Of a DNA stretch of 23,655 nucleotides, positions 1-8,929 are shown in pieces. Below the pieces are notes generated by a model. It had not been told where the DNA came from. It ran no database searches and saw nothing but the letters and a program-made list of their open reading frames with translations. This DNA is from a virus. Made by a program: the position numbers and the translations under genes. The stretch is taken from positions 1-23,655 of IMG/VR virus record IMGVR_UViG_3300042691_000718, one strand, 5' to 3'. Every line of letters starts with the position of its first letter. Position 1 is the stretch's first letter.

Positions 1-2
1 GT

Positions 3-3000
3 AAAAATGAAGAATTAATAATAACTGTATCTAACGCTATTGAAAATAGTTGGGTAGCAGATGCTTATAGCAACGTCCGTGCTATCAATGGTGGTATGGG
101 TGGAGTTGTAATTAAGAATGGTGAAAAGGTCGGAGCACGCAGAGTAGGTGTTACTGACACTATTACATCATTAACTGGTGATGCAGCCATGGGTACTAAA
201 CTAGGTGCTAAACTAGTTGAATCTATTAAGAGTGCTCAAGATGAAATTTTAGAGGCAAACGCCGCTTTAGAAAGTGCCAAAGCAGCACGTGCTGGCATTG
301 ATGGTAAGTTAAAAGAAATTGAAGTATTACGTGACTATGCTGCACAAGATCCAGAGTTAGTTGCTCAGATACTAAATGATCCTGAGAACATTGGTATTGC
401 CAAACTTATGGGTCTTGAAATGGACATTGCAGATACTCAGTATCTAAAAGAGTTCTATAGATCTGAAGTTGGATTAGTTGATGGCTTTGGTGGCGGAGCA
501 AAAGGTGATTTAAATAAGGCTGCTACATATTTGCTAGGAAAACGCTTTGCTCAAGTAGCAGAGGTTGTAGCAAAAGAGACAGACTTCTCTCGCTTACATA
601 GATTATTTGGCCGTAAATTAGATGCCGAGATGACCAAGGAATTGGTTACTGCAACTACAAGTGATGATGTAATATCTATATTCTTAAAGCACTTAGCAGC
701 ACCTACATCTGATCCAAAGGTATTCCGATCTTTAGCCCTTAGGGGAGAAGCAGCAAAGTTAGCCAATAGTCCTGTATTTAAAGTTGTTCCATCTATTGCT
801 ACTAAAGCAATTACTCAGGTGGAAAAAATTGAAAGAGGGTTTGGTCGTTACTTTACCCAATCTGTAGTATTACCTCTTGATGATATTGATAGACTTGTAA
901 ATGGTATGGAAGACTGGATGTCTTCTGCTGGTATTTCAGATGAGATCATATCAACTACAATTAATAGAATTGCTGCTGCACCTTCCGTAAGAGAACGCTC
1001 TGGTATTGTATTTCAAGAAATTGAAAATGCTCAGGTCGCAATAGCAAATAAACTTGCACCTAACGATGAAGAACTTGCTAGCGCAGTACGTGATGCATTC
1101 CGTGCTACTGGCAGAGAAAATGCTATTATCAAACAATATGTTGCTGAGAAACTAGCAAAAGGTGAACTTCCATCTCTTGATGGAGTATTCATAAATGGAC
1201 AATTAACTACCCATACGTTTGCTGGTGACCAGGCTATATTTGAATATCAATTCCTAGATGATGTAATTAGATTACCTGATACTAGAGATATTAAGAAACT
1301 TATAAGCAAATATAATGATAATAAAATTAAATATGGTGCTAAAAATGCTTTAGATAACTTTAATGCTGTAATTGGCGATAATTGGAGAACTGCTCAACTA
1401 GCATTCCGTGTTGCATATATCATGCGTAACATTGGTGAAATGCAGTTCCGTCAATATTTTTCTGGGCATGATTCATTATTTAATCATCCACTAGGTTATA
1501 TAGCAATGATTGCTGGTAGTCAAGATGGCGGTAAGGTTAGACAATTACTTGGTAAGATGTCTAAATACGGTAATGATGTCAACGGTAATAAACTTATAGG
1601 CAAAGATGCAGAAATAAATGCATCAATTTCTGAGGCCGTGGAAGAACACTTTAACTTTCTTGCTAGAAATCATAACTCAGGTGATCCAAGATTTGCATTT
1701 GTAGGTAAAATATATGAAGCAATTGGTATTGAAAGTGATAAATACCACGTTGGTTTATCTAATACTTTAATTCGTGCTTACTCTGATAGACTTATACCAT
1801 TAGTTGCTAACTATGCTGGCGGTCCAGAAGATGATTTAGTTCGTCTTTTAGTTGAAGGTAAAGGCGAGAAGTTTGCTGGCATATTAGAAGATTTAGTAAA
1901 TGGTGGCAGAAACGGTGTTACATCAGGTGACTTTGCTACTCTATTCTTAAGAGACCAAAAGAAAGTAGAAGGAAGATATAATCTTTCTCCTGATAATATA
2001 ATTGCAGAAAACGTAAAGACTTACTTATTTGATGCTGAATCTACAGGTTCTGTAGCACGTTATGTTAATAACGTTATTGGAACTGGCGCTAAGTCAGTAG
2101 ATATGCGTAGACTTCTTGCTGATGGTCAAGTTATTGTAAATGGTAAGAAAATTGAGATTCCTTCTTACAAGAAGGTTGGAAACATTAATGACTTTGCTGA
2201 CGAAGACGGTGCATTTAAGACCCTTATAGCCCGTAATTTTCCTAGAGAAGATATGACTGGTTCTACAGTTATCCATGTACGTGATAAAAGATTTGGTCAA
2301 CTTGAAGGAAAGTTTTTACTTGAGGCAGTAGAGAAATTCTTTGATATTTCTACTAAGGTAGAAAACGTAGTTAACTTTTCTCCTGAATTCCGCATGTCGT
2401 ACTGGGACCATGTAGGCCGTTATGTAGGTATGATTAATGACTCTGCTTTAAAGTCTTTATTAGTTAATGCCCAGAAGTCGTTGGCACCTTTAACTGTAAA
2501 TGGAAAAAGCATAAGCATTCGCCGTCATCCATCACTACGTGCTATTAACAAAGAAATTGCTGCCCGTAAAAAGGGCAAGTCAGTTACTGATGGAATTGAC
2601 CTAGAAACAATGAATTCTATGGCTGCTAAACAAGCATCTAAGTATACTAAAGATTTATTCTACGATGCATCTAAGCAACGCCAATATGCTAATGCAATGA
2701 GAATTATATTCCCATTCGCACAGGCACAGTTCAATACTATGTACAAGTGGAGTCAACTCCTAAAGGATAATCCTGTACAGTTCTATAAACTAGGCCGTGC
2801 TTACAATGCATTAACTCAACCAGGCTCTAGTGCGATCTATGATTTAACTGGAACTAAATATGATGAGAACCAAGGCTTCTTCTACAAAGATGAATTTGGC
2901 GAGACTCGTTTCCGTTATCCATTAGCAGGTAGCATTATTGGTGCTATGGCTGGTAAGAATCTTGATACAGCACAGGCGCTACAAATTACTGCACCTGTTC

Positions 3001-4211
3001 AGTCATTAAACTTAGTCTTTGGTGCAGTCAATCCAGCAATTCCTGGCATTGGTCCTATGGGGCAGATAATTTATGCAGCAAGTGGTAAGTCTAAAGCATT
3101 TGGTCCTGAGTGGGATGCTATGCGTCAGATCATATTCCCGTTTGGTGAGCCAAGTGGTATTGATGATTTATTACTTCCAGCATGGCTTAAAAAATCATTC
3201 TTCCTTGCTATCAACAATGATACTCAAGTAGAACGTGGTGTAAAAGACTGGGCTTCGTATCTAGCATCTACTGGTAAGTATGGAGAAAATCCATTAGCAA
3301 ATGATGCTGAACGTAATCAAATATTTAATGATGCTCGTGGCTTGTCTCGTTGGACAGGTTTATTTACTGCATTCTTCCAATCAATTGCTCCTGCAACTCC
3401 TTCTCAAGAGGTGTTCGCTAAGGACAAGAACGGTGCTTTAAGAACTCAAAGTTTCTTATACAGCGCTTATGACCAGATAAGTAAAAAACATCCTGGTGAT
3501 TACTTTGCCGCTGTTGGTGAATTCTCTGATACATTTGGCATTAAGAACCTATTAGCAGTTCTTGCTGGTTCCACACGAAGTGTTCGTGGTACTGGAGATG
3601 CTTGGTCGTTCTTGAACAAGAATCCAGATGTTGCAGATAAGTACGCTACAAAGGCTGGAGACATCGTTCCTTACTTCTTCCCTGGTGGAGAAGCAGCAAC
3701 TGCCTACTATAACTGGCAGAAGGCTACAGGTCGTCGTCGTACTCTACGCCCTGAAGAGTTAGAACAATACGCTGAAAACATTGTTTACCAAATGGCTAAG
3801 TCTCAGATAACTGAAGAACAAGCAGCCATGGGTTATAGTGATGTTTGGTATACTCAGGAAGTAATAAAACTAAATGACCAATTTGGTGGAAATGCTCCTG
3901 TTATGGCAGTTGATATTGGTTCGGCAGAAGAAAAGATAGCAAATGTTGGTAGAGCATTAGCAGAGCCATCATTCCAAGAATCTCCTATCTATAAAGAAAC
4001 TGCTCAATTCTATGCAGCATATAAAGATTTAGAGAAGTATCTTCAAGAAGTTAGAACTACTGCTACTCCTCAAATGGGTGCAGGATTCTGGTTTGCCAAG
4101 GAAGAGGCTAGAAAGTTAGAAGATTTAGCAACGCAATTAATGATTAATAACCCAGCATTTGCTCGTATGTATTACGGGGTGTTTGCTTCAAAACTGAAGG
4201 TTGAGGAATAA
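3..4211 (+). CDS. Large virion-associated protein, 5' end outside window
   Basis: The reading frame is open from base 3 with no stop, so the ATG at 96 is probably internal and the true start lies upstream. About 1,400 residues are visible. A helical, Ala/Glu-rich stretch that looks like a coiled coil lies near residues 40-100 counted from the ATG at 96. A central segment contains the phrase RVAYIMRNIGEMQFRQYFSG, and a later one contains FPFAQAQFNTMYKWSQ, followed by a Gly/Ala-rich, mildly hydrophobic stretch (PLAGSIIGAMAG). I recall such phrases from very large phage proteins encoded between portal and scaffold, including 'large polyvalent protein' families; I cannot name a domain for certain. 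Position before the scaffold and coat genes suggests an internal or ejected virion protein. No catalytic motif was seen. A tape-measure role is less likely because the gene lies upstream of the coat gene. Confidence 0.75.
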   Translation, partial: KNEELIITVSNAIENSWVADAYSNVRAINGGMGGVVIKNGEKVGARRVGVTDTITSLTGDAAMGTKLGAKLVESIKSAQDEILEANAALESAKAARAGIDGKLKEIEVLRDYAAQDPELVAQILNDPENIGIAKLMGLEMDIADTQYLKEFYRSEVGLVDGFGGGAKGDLNKAATYLLGKRFAQVAEVVAKETDFSRLHRLFGRKLDAEMTKELVTATTSDDVISIFLKHLAAPTSDPKVFRSLALRGEAAKLANSPVFKVVPSIATKAITQVEKIERGFGRYFTQSVVLPLDDIDRLVNGMEDWMSSAGISDEIISTTINRIAAAPSVRERSGIVFQEIENAQVAIANKLAPNDEELASAVRDAFRATGRENAIIKQYVAEKLAKGELPSLDGVFINGQLTTHTFAGDQAIFEYQFLDDVIRLPDTRDIKKLISKYNDNKIKYGAKNALDNFNAVIGDNWRTAQLAFRVAYIMRNIGEMQFRQYFSGHDSLFNHPLGYIAMIAGSQDGGKVRQLLGKMSKYGNDVNGNKLIGKDAEINASISEAVEEHFNFLARNHNSGDPRFAFVGKIYEAIGIESDKYHVGLSNTLIRAYSDRLIPLVANYAGGPEDDLVRLLVEGKGEKFAGILEDLVNGGRNGVTSGDFATLFLRDQKKVEGRYNLSPDNIIAENVKTYLFDAESTGSVARYVNNVIGTGAKSVDMRRLLADGQVIVNGKKIEIPSYKKVGNINDFADEDGAFKTLIARNFPREDMTGSTVIHVRDKRFGQLEGKFLLEAVEKFFDISTKVENVVNFSPEFRMSYWDHVGRYVGMINDSALKSLLVNAQKSLAPLTVNGKSISIRRHPSLRAINKEIAARKKGKSVTDGIDLETMNSMAAKQASKYTKDLFYDASKQRQYANAMRIIFPFAQAQFNTMYKWSQLLKDNPVQFYKLGRAYNALTQPGSSAIYDLTGTKYDENQGFFYKDEFGETRFRYPLAGSIIGAMAGKNLDTAQALQITAPVQSLNLVFGAVNPAIPGIGPMGQIIYAASGKSKAFGPEWDAMRQIIFPFGEPSGIDDLLLPAWLKKSFFLAINNDTQVERGVKDWASYLASTGKYGENPLANDAERNQIFNDARGLSRWTGLFTAFFQSIAPATPSQEVFAKDKNGALRTQSFLYSAYDQISKKHPGDYFAAVGEFSDTFGIKNLLAVLAGSTRSVRGTGDAWSFLNKNPDVADKYATKAGDIVPYFFPGGEAATAYYNWQKATGRRRTLRPEELEQYAENIVYQMAKSQITEEQAAMGYSDVWYTQEVIKLNDQFGGNAPVMAVDIGSAEEKIANVGRALAEPSFQESPIYKETAQFYAAYKDLEKYLQEVRTTATPQMGAGFWFAKEEARKLEDLATQLMINNPAFARMYYGVFASKLKVEE

Positions 4212-4212
4212 G

Positions 4213-5364
4213 TTGTCAATTAATCAAGGACCACAGTATTTATCAGATGCTGCTAAACTTGCTCAAGTACAAGCAAAAGATTCATTTGAGTTAAAGTCAC
4301 AAGTCTATACTAATCCTGCTGCTTATTCTTATGCTATAGGTAACTACCTATTAAACTGGCGTAATGAACAAAGTCCAGTACCTGGGTTCATTAACAAGTT
4401 AGACTATATCCAAGCATTACTACGTGGAACTGGTTTATCTAAGGATACTACTCCTAGAGGAATCATTGGAAACGATGACACTAAGGCTCTACAAGAAGTA
4501 TCTAGAATATCCCTTCAAAACGGTATTCCATTTCTTGATACCCTTAAAGAACTATACTCTACCAAGAGTGTAAATACTGTTAAGTTTAGCAAGAGTATTG
4601 CTACCTCTATTAAGTTACTAGATGATACAGATGCTAAGTCTCAACTATCTAATGCATACTTCCAGGCTTATGGAGAATTTCCACCTGAAAATGTAATAAC
4701 TGAATTTAAGAACCTACGTAACATTGAGGCTAAGAAACAACAAGCCAAGAGCGTAACTACTATGACCACCCAGGGTGATGTCACTAGTACAAAGACTACT
4801 ACCTTTGATGAAGGATTTACCAAAGAGGAACAACAACAGTTCCTTGCCAACTACCTTGTTAAGAACTTTGATGTTGCTACAAGTGATGGTCTCGGCGGTC
4901 AGGCTAAGTCGCTGTATGACCAAATCGTTGGTGTACATAAAAATAACCTATTAACTGAACCAGACCTACCTGCAGTTGCTGGAGTTATCAAGAATGTTCT
5001 TAGTGCCTCAGATGACAAAGTTGCAAGCGAAATATTAAATCAATACTTTGGTCAACAGAGAAGAATTGCTTCTACTAAATTCCTAGGTATTCAAAATAAC
5101 CTTATTGGTGGTGACGATGTTATGACTTATGTCAAGCCAATGCAAGATGGTCTCATGAAAACCTTTGGTCGTAATGTTGCCGCTGATGATAAATTAATTG
5201 TCAGCGCTTTAAACTTCAAAGATGAAAAGGGAAACTATCGCCCTATGAACGATTTAGAATTAGACAACCTGGTAATGAGTGATCCTCGTTTTGCCACTAG
5301 CCCTATGGCTATTCAAAGAGGTACTGCTCTAGCCGAAAAACTAGCCAAGGAATTAGGTAGATAA
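4213..5364 (+). CDS. Structural-region protein of unknown function
   Basis: A 383-residue, mostly helical and soluble-looking protein with no signal peptide or membrane segment. I chose TTG 4213 (MSINQGPQYLS) because GAGG at 4203-4206 sits 6 nt upstream of it. The upstream in-frame TTG at 4201 has its purine-rich sequence directly abutting the start and would overlap the preceding gene by 11 nt. Its stop overlaps the ATG of the next gene (ATAATG at 5361-5366), implying translational coupling. A Thr/Ser/Lys-rich linker near residues 175-200 (TTMTTQGDVTSTKTTTFDEG) separates two helical halves. Lying between the giant protein and the scaffold gene, it is probably an internal virion or ejection protein, but I recognise no family. 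Confidence 0.8.
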   Translation: MSINQGPQYLSDAAKLAQVQAKDSFELKSQVYTNPAAYSYAIGNYLLNWRNEQSPVPGFINKLDYIQALLRGTGLSKDTTPRGIIGNDDTKALQEVSRISLQNGIPFLDTLKELYSTKSVNTVKFSKSIATSIKLLDDTDAKSQLSNAYFQAYGEFPPENVITEFKNLRNIEAKKQQAKSVTTMTTQGDVTSTKTTTFDEGFTKEEQQQFLANYLVKNFDVATSDGLGGQAKSLYDQIVGVHKNNLLTEPDLPAVAGVIKNVLSASDDKVASEILNQYFGQQRRIASTKFLGIQNNLIGGDDVMTYVKPMQDGLMKTFGRNVAADDKLIVSALNFKDEKGNYRPMNDLELDNLVMSDPRFATSPMAIQRGTALAEKLAKELGR

Positions 5365-6698
5365 TGGCAACTCCTAAGAAACCTACAACTGCAAATCAGC
5401 GTGAAGATAGAGTTACCGCTAAACCTACGGCACCAACACAAACTATTAATCTTTATGGTAGCCCTGCATCTATTGCAGCAGCCAAGTCTGCTCCCGTAGT
5501 AACTCCAAAGTCTAATACAAAATCTACTGGGAAAGCAATACCTAATGCATTTGTACCAGCAGTACCTTCTGACCAATTTGTTGGACCAATTCCAATTGGA
5601 ACTACTAGAACTGCAACTGGTTATGTGCCTGGAAAAACTGAAACTACAACTAAGACATTAGTTAGTCGTATAGCCAAGTATGATTCAAAAGGTAAAGTAA
5701 TCGGATATGATTTAATCTATAGTGATGGATCTACTGGTTTTGAGCCAAATCCTTCCTATGGTCAAGAAGAAGAGACCGTAGTAGGTACTACCGATATACA
5801 GGTTATTAAGGCTATGCTTATTGGTAGAGGATTTCCTTCTAGCCTAGTGGATAGTTCAGTTACATTTTTAACTGATTTATTAAAAGATGGCATAGATGCA
5901 GATTCTGCTATTGATATTTATTTAAACACTAAGAGTTATACAACCAAAAAAGGAACTGTATTAAACTCTCCATTCTACTCATCATATGGTTTTTATAACG
6001 ATGCTTTAGCAGATAATGCTAAATATAGTGCATCTGAATTGTTTAACACTGTTGAGGGATATAAGGGTGTAAGGGACAAATACGGAATTAGCGATAAATT
6101 TGTTAGCCAAGATTATATCCAAAAGTATTTAAAGAATAAACGTAGCGTTGCTGATTTAGATATGCTTGCTAATACTGCTCGCCTAAAGGCTATTAGTTCA
6201 GACCCTGCAATTGTTGATACTTTGAAAAAACTTAACTTCATTAATGGTGCTCAAGATCTTACAGATTTCTATATGGATCCAAATGTTGGTACTGAAAAGA
6301 TGCAACAAAATATTAATACAGCAGCCTTTGCAATAGAGGCAGTTCGTAGAGCCAACCCTGCCGTAGGAGTTGCATTTGATAAAACAACTGCTGAGCAATA
6401 TGGTGCTGCTTTAACTGCACAAGGACTTAGTGAAGCACAAGTAACTGCATTAGCCTCTAAGGGTTATGAAAACATTGCAGGAACATTAGAGCCTATGACT
6501 AAGTACTCTGGTATTTTTGAACGTGCTGAAGGTGCTACCAAGCAAAGTATTCAAACAGAACTTGAAGCGGAACAATTTAAAGGACTTGAATCAGAACGAC
6601 GTAAGAGACTTGCTGAATTGGCTGCTAGAAGTTTCCAAGGATCAGCAGGAACGACTTCTCAAAGCCTAAGTACTGGAAGTACATTAGGAGCAATCTAA
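5364..6698 (+). CDS. Structural-region protein with disordered N-terminus, unknown function
   Basis: A 444-residue protein. Residues 1-90 are rich in Pro, Thr, Lys and Ala (MATPKKPTTANQREDRVTAK...) and look disordered. The middle is a mixed helical domain. The C-terminus holds a charged helix (ESERRKRLAELAARSFQG) followed by a Ser/Gly-rich tail. The start ATG shares one base with the stop of the previous gene. It is the last of three consecutive large genes before the 123-nt leader and the scaffold gene, so a role in the virion interior, ejection or portal region is an inference from position only. The charged C-terminal helix plus Gly/Ser tail reminds me of proteins in the same location of other environmental phages, without a functional name. 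Confidence 0.8.
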   Translation: MATPKKPTTANQREDRVTAKPTAPTQTINLYGSPASIAAAKSAPVVTPKSNTKSTGKAIPNAFVPAVPSDQFVGPIPIGTTRTATGYVPGKTETTTKTLVSRIAKYDSKGKVIGYDLIYSDGSTGFEPNPSYGQEEETVVGTTDIQVIKAMLIGRGFPSSLVDSSVTFLTDLLKDGIDADSAIDIYLNTKSYTTKKGTVLNSPFYSSYGFYNDALADNAKYSASELFNTVEGYKGVRDKYGISDKFVSQDYIQKYLKNKRSVADLDMLANTARLKAISSDPAIVDTLKKLNFINGAQDLTDFYMDPNVGTEKMQQNINTAAFAIEAVRRANPAVGVAFDKTTAEQYGAALTAQGLSEAQVTALASKGYENIAGTLEPMTKYSGIFERAEGATKQSIQTELEAEQFKGLESERRKRLAELAARSFQGSAGTTSQSLSTGSTLGAI

Positions 6699-6821
6699 CT
6701 AGAATCCCGACATGGATCCATCGGCCCCATGCGGCGTATTAGACCGATAGTACGAGCCAATATAAATGCCCCTATCTATATTGAGGCGTACGCCAACTAC
6801 TAAGAAAAGGGAGAGGTTGCT
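6699..6821 (+). promoter_or_regulatory. Structured leader upstream of scaffold/capsid genes
   Basis: This is the largest gap inside the structural block (123 nt). It contains a perfect 10-bp palindrome ATGGATCCAT (6712-6721), a perfect 10-bp palindrome GGCGTACGCC (6785-6794), the inverted pair ATCGG (6720-6724) / CCGAT (6745-6749), and AATATA (6759-6764) paired with TATATT (6777-6782). GGCGTA also occurs at 6733-6738 and could pair with TACGCC at 6789-6794, so alternative folds exist. The block is more G+C rich than its surroundings. No convincing -35/-10 pair was found. It ends in the strong ribosome binding site AAGGGAGAGG (6807-6816). I infer an mRNA leader or processing element that sets scaffold/coat expression. 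Confidence 0.4.
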
Positions 6822-7307
6822 ATGAGCAACAACCGCGAAAACTACTGGGATGAAAATGAAGAGGAAGATGATGTCGATATGGCAACATTTGATTCTGATA
6901 CAGACCTTGTAAAGAAACTACGCAAAGCCTTAAAGGTGGAGCAAAAGAGAAACAAGGATCTGGAGTCCTCCTTAGGAGAACTTACCAAGTCCCAAAGAGA
7001 GCGGGTTTTGAAGGATGTATTCACATCCCGTGGCGTAAACCCAAAGGTTGCCGCATTTATACCAAATGACTTAGATGCTTCTGAAGAAGCAATCTCAGGA
7101 TGGCTAGAGCAGAATGCTGATATATTCGGTATTCAAATCGAATCTAAAAAAGAGATAGACTCTAAGGATGTCGCATCTCTGCGACAAATGGATAATGTTA
7201 CAACTGGGGCTTTATCCCCCGACAAGGCAGAAGATATGAGTATAAAAATTCAATCTGCACAATCTGCTGATGACATTCTAAACCTAATCTACGGTTCACA
7301 ATCGTAG
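6822..7307 (+). CDS. Capsid assembly scaffolding protein
   Basis: A 161-residue, highly charged protein. The N-terminus is very acidic (NYWDENEEEDDVDMATFDSD). Residues about 28-65 form a Lys/Glu/Leu-rich helix likely to be a coiled coil (VKKLRKALKVEQKRNKDLES). The C-terminal part is helical. Size, charge and its position immediately before the coat gene are typical of phage scaffolding proteins, which direct coat polymerisation and leave before DNA packaging. AAGGGAGAGG at 6807-6816, 5 nt before ATG 6822, is one of the strongest ribosome binding sites in the window, fitting a protein made in quantity. No protease catalytic motif was seen, so a fused maturation protease is unlikely. The assignment rests on composition and synteny, not on a recognised signature. 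Confidence 0.75.
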   Translation: MSNNRENYWDENEEEDDVDMATFDSDTDLVKKLRKALKVEQKRNKDLESSLGELTKSQRERVLKDVFTSRGVNPKVAAFIPNDLDASEEAISGWLEQNADIFGIQIESKKEIDSKDVASLRQMDNVTTGALSPDKAEDMSIKIQSAQSADDILNLIYGSQS

Positions 7308-7339
7308 TAATTTCAAACTAACCGAAAGGATTTACCCAA

Positions 7340-8323
7340 GTGGCAAATCTATATACCAGTGCCGCCCTCCCAGCAGGGCAAGCAGGCACAGTGGTCGGTG
7401 CTAATCTTGTAACCCAGGCGTATGACCGTCTCGTAGAGTTCGCTCTTCGTTCAACACCGTCATTCCGTGCTGTGGCTGATAAGAAGCCCGTATCACAAAC
7501 ACATGCTGGTTCAAGCGTACTATTCCAACTCTACTCAGATTTGGCTGTCGCTACAACTGCTCTAACCGAGACAGTTGATCCAGATGCAGTAGCAGTACCT
7601 GCTACAACAACTGTTGCTGTTACTCTAAACGAGTACGGTAACTCAATCATTTCAACTCGCAAGTTGGACCTATTCAGCCTTGCTGATGTAGAGCCAGCAC
7701 TTGCTAACATCATTGCGTTCAACATGAATGATTCCTTGGATACAATCGTTCGATCAGTTCTTGCTGGTGGAACTCAAGTTATCCGTGAAATCGCAGGAGC
7801 AATTTCAACTGCTGCTGTAACTGGTGTATCTGCAACTGATACTATCAAGGCGAAAGATATCCGCTACGTAGTAGCGAAGATGCGTGCAGCAAACGTAGTT
7901 CCACGTCGTGGAAGTCTATATGCTTCATTCATCCACCCAGAAGTTTCACACGATCTTCGTGCTGAGACTGGAACTGCTTCATGGCGTCAGCCACACGAGT
8001 ACGTAGATCCAGCAGGCATCTACGCAGGTGAGATTGGAACTTTTGAAGGCGTTGCTTTCATTGAGTCTCCACGTCTACCTAACTCACAGGCTGGTTCAGG
8101 ATCAGGAACAACTCAAACTCGAGTCTACGACACATTTGTAATGGGTCAACAGGCACTTGCTGAGGCTGTTGCTGAAGAGCCACACACAGTTATCGGTCCA
8201 GTTACAGACAAGTTAATGCGTCTACGTCCAATCGGATGGTACGGCGTACTTGGATGGAACCTATACCGTTCAGAGGCACTATATCGTATTCAGACAGCAT
8301 CGTCTGTACGACCAGCAGCCTAG
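7340..8323 (+). CDS. Major capsid protein (HK97-fold, N4-gp56-like)
   Basis: A 327-residue coat protein starting at GTG 7340, with AAAGGA (7325-7330) 9 nt upstream. The N-terminal helix (LVTQAYDRLVEFALRSTPSF), a strand-rich segment (GSSVLFQLYSDLAVATTALTE), then VTLNEYGNSIISTRKLDL, a long spine-type helix (NIIAFNMNDSLDTIVRSVL) and a C-terminal segment ending in RLRPIGWYGVLGWNLYRSEA follow the pattern of N4-gp56-like major capsid proteins, which adopt the HK97 fold. Codon choice is visibly different from its neighbours: it favours C-ending codons such as AAC, TTC, CAC and ATC and looks richer in G+C, as expected for the most abundant virion protein. A hairpin follows the stop codon. Family placement is from memory of sequence patterns; the major capsid role is well supported by scaffold adjacency. 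Confidence 0.88.
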   Translation: MANLYTSAALPAGQAGTVVGANLVTQAYDRLVEFALRSTPSFRAVADKKPVSQTHAGSSVLFQLYSDLAVATTALTETVDPDAVAVPATTTVAVTLNEYGNSIISTRKLDLFSLADVEPALANIIAFNMNDSLDTIVRSVLAGGTQVIREIAGAISTAAVTGVSATDTIKAKDIRYVVAKMRAANVVPRRGSLYASFIHPEVSHDLRAETGTASWRQPHEYVDPAGIYAGEIGTFEGVAFIESPRLPNSQAGSGSGTTQTRVYDTFVMGQQALAEAVAEEPHTVIGPVTDKLMRLRPIGWYGVLGWNLYRSEALYRIQTASSVRPAA

Positions 8324-8334
8324 TCTAAGTAATT

Positions 8335-8370
8335 AGATAGGTGGGGCTAAGGGAAACTTTAGCCCTATCT
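8335..8370 (+). terminator. Hairpin after the capsid gene (attenuator, terminator or RNA stabiliser)
   Basis: AGATAGG (8335-8341) pairs with CCTATCT (8364-8370), and GGCTAA (8345-8350) with TTAGCC (8359-8364), sharing one base, around a short loop. The 5' arm carries a TGG insertion. No U-tract follows (GTAAAATT), so full intrinsic termination is doubtful. A partial terminator or 3' stabiliser that lets coat mRNA exceed downstream mRNA is the more likely reading. Confidence 0.45.
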
Positions 8371-8391
8371 GTAAAATTATTAAGGAGAAAA

Positions 8392-8643
8392 ATGGCATTT
8401 TATTTCTTACCACCAACTGTTGAAGAAGGTCCTGCGGGATACAACAGGCTGCACATACGCTACAAGTTAACCCGTGGAATTACCGTTATTAAAGAAAACG
8501 GTGTATATCGTCAGGCTAGATATCCATATATTGAAGAGTTACAAAATGCCGAAGCCTATTATTTAGGTGGACATAAATATGAAGTTTCCTCTGCTGAAAA
8601 GGCGAGTTTGGAAGCAGCAGGGTATACTGTAATAACTGAATAA
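8392..8643 (+). CDS. Small conserved phage head-region protein
   Basis: An 83-residue protein. I chose ATG 8392 because AAGGAG (8383-8388) sits 3-4 nt upstream; the frame extends further 5' to 8341, but that extension runs through the post-capsid hairpin. The sequence begins MAFYFLPPTVEEGPAG, contains RYKLTRGITVIKENGVYRQ, and ends in a short helical segment with SAEKASLEAAGYT. I recall close relatives immediately downstream of the coat gene in actinobacterial phages, where they have no assigned function. A minor head or head-completion role is possible from position. There is no membrane segment or catalytic motif. Confidence 0.8.
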   Translation: MAFYFLPPTVEEGPAGYNRLHIRYKLTRGITVIKENGVYRQARYPYIEELQNAEAYYLGGHKYEVSSAEKASLEAAGYTVITE

Positions 8644-8653
8644 CAGGGGAACA

Positions 8654-8929
8654 ATGTCACTACATAGACAAAGAACACATCCAGTAGAAGTTGAAGGATG
8701 TTTTGGTTGCAAGATTTCCGCTTTACAATTGAGTCCTGGTGAGGCTTCAACACGCACCACGATGTCAACCAAGAAGTGGGATGGGGAGTTACAGGCTTAC
8801 CGTGATGCGAGAGCACAGGGTATACAACCTGCATCTACTCAAATGAAAGACATCAAGGCAGCAGTTGCTGCATCAAATTACTTCGGCAAAGCATTCAAAG
8901 CCGACGAACCAGGAAGAGGAATAATCTAA
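8654..8929 (+). CDS. Small protein with GCFGC motif, unknown function
   Basis: A 91-residue protein starting at ATG 8654 behind GGGGAA. Near the N-terminus it carries HPVEVEGCFGCKISALQLSP, with two cysteines spaced CxxC and a nearby histidine, which could bind a metal or form half of a zinc ribbon. The remainder is a charged helix (ELQAYRDARAQGIQPAST) and a C-terminus ending in PGRGII. I recall the EGCFGCK phrase from hypothetical proteins located after the coat gene in actinobacterial phages. The stop overlaps the ATG of the next gene by one base, so it belongs to a coupled run of small genes. No function can be stated. Confidence 0.8.
   Translation: MSLHRQRTHPVEVEGCFGCKISALQLSPGEASTRTTMSTKKWDGELQAYRDARAQGIQPASTQMKDIKAAVAASNYFGKAFKADEPGRGII

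Noticed and set aside
3-4211. Tape-measure protein for the giant gene
   Set aside because: It lies upstream of scaffold and coat genes, lacks long hydrophobic repeat segments and is not preceded by tail chaperone genes.
4201-4215. Programmed frameshift between the giant protein and the following gene
   Set aside because: There is no slippery heptamer; the following gene has its own TTG start with a well-spaced GAGG.
6712-6750. A 12-codon leader peptide starting at ATG 6712
   Set aside because: No ribosome binding site, and the ATG belongs to a perfect palindrome; a structural role for the sequence is more likely.
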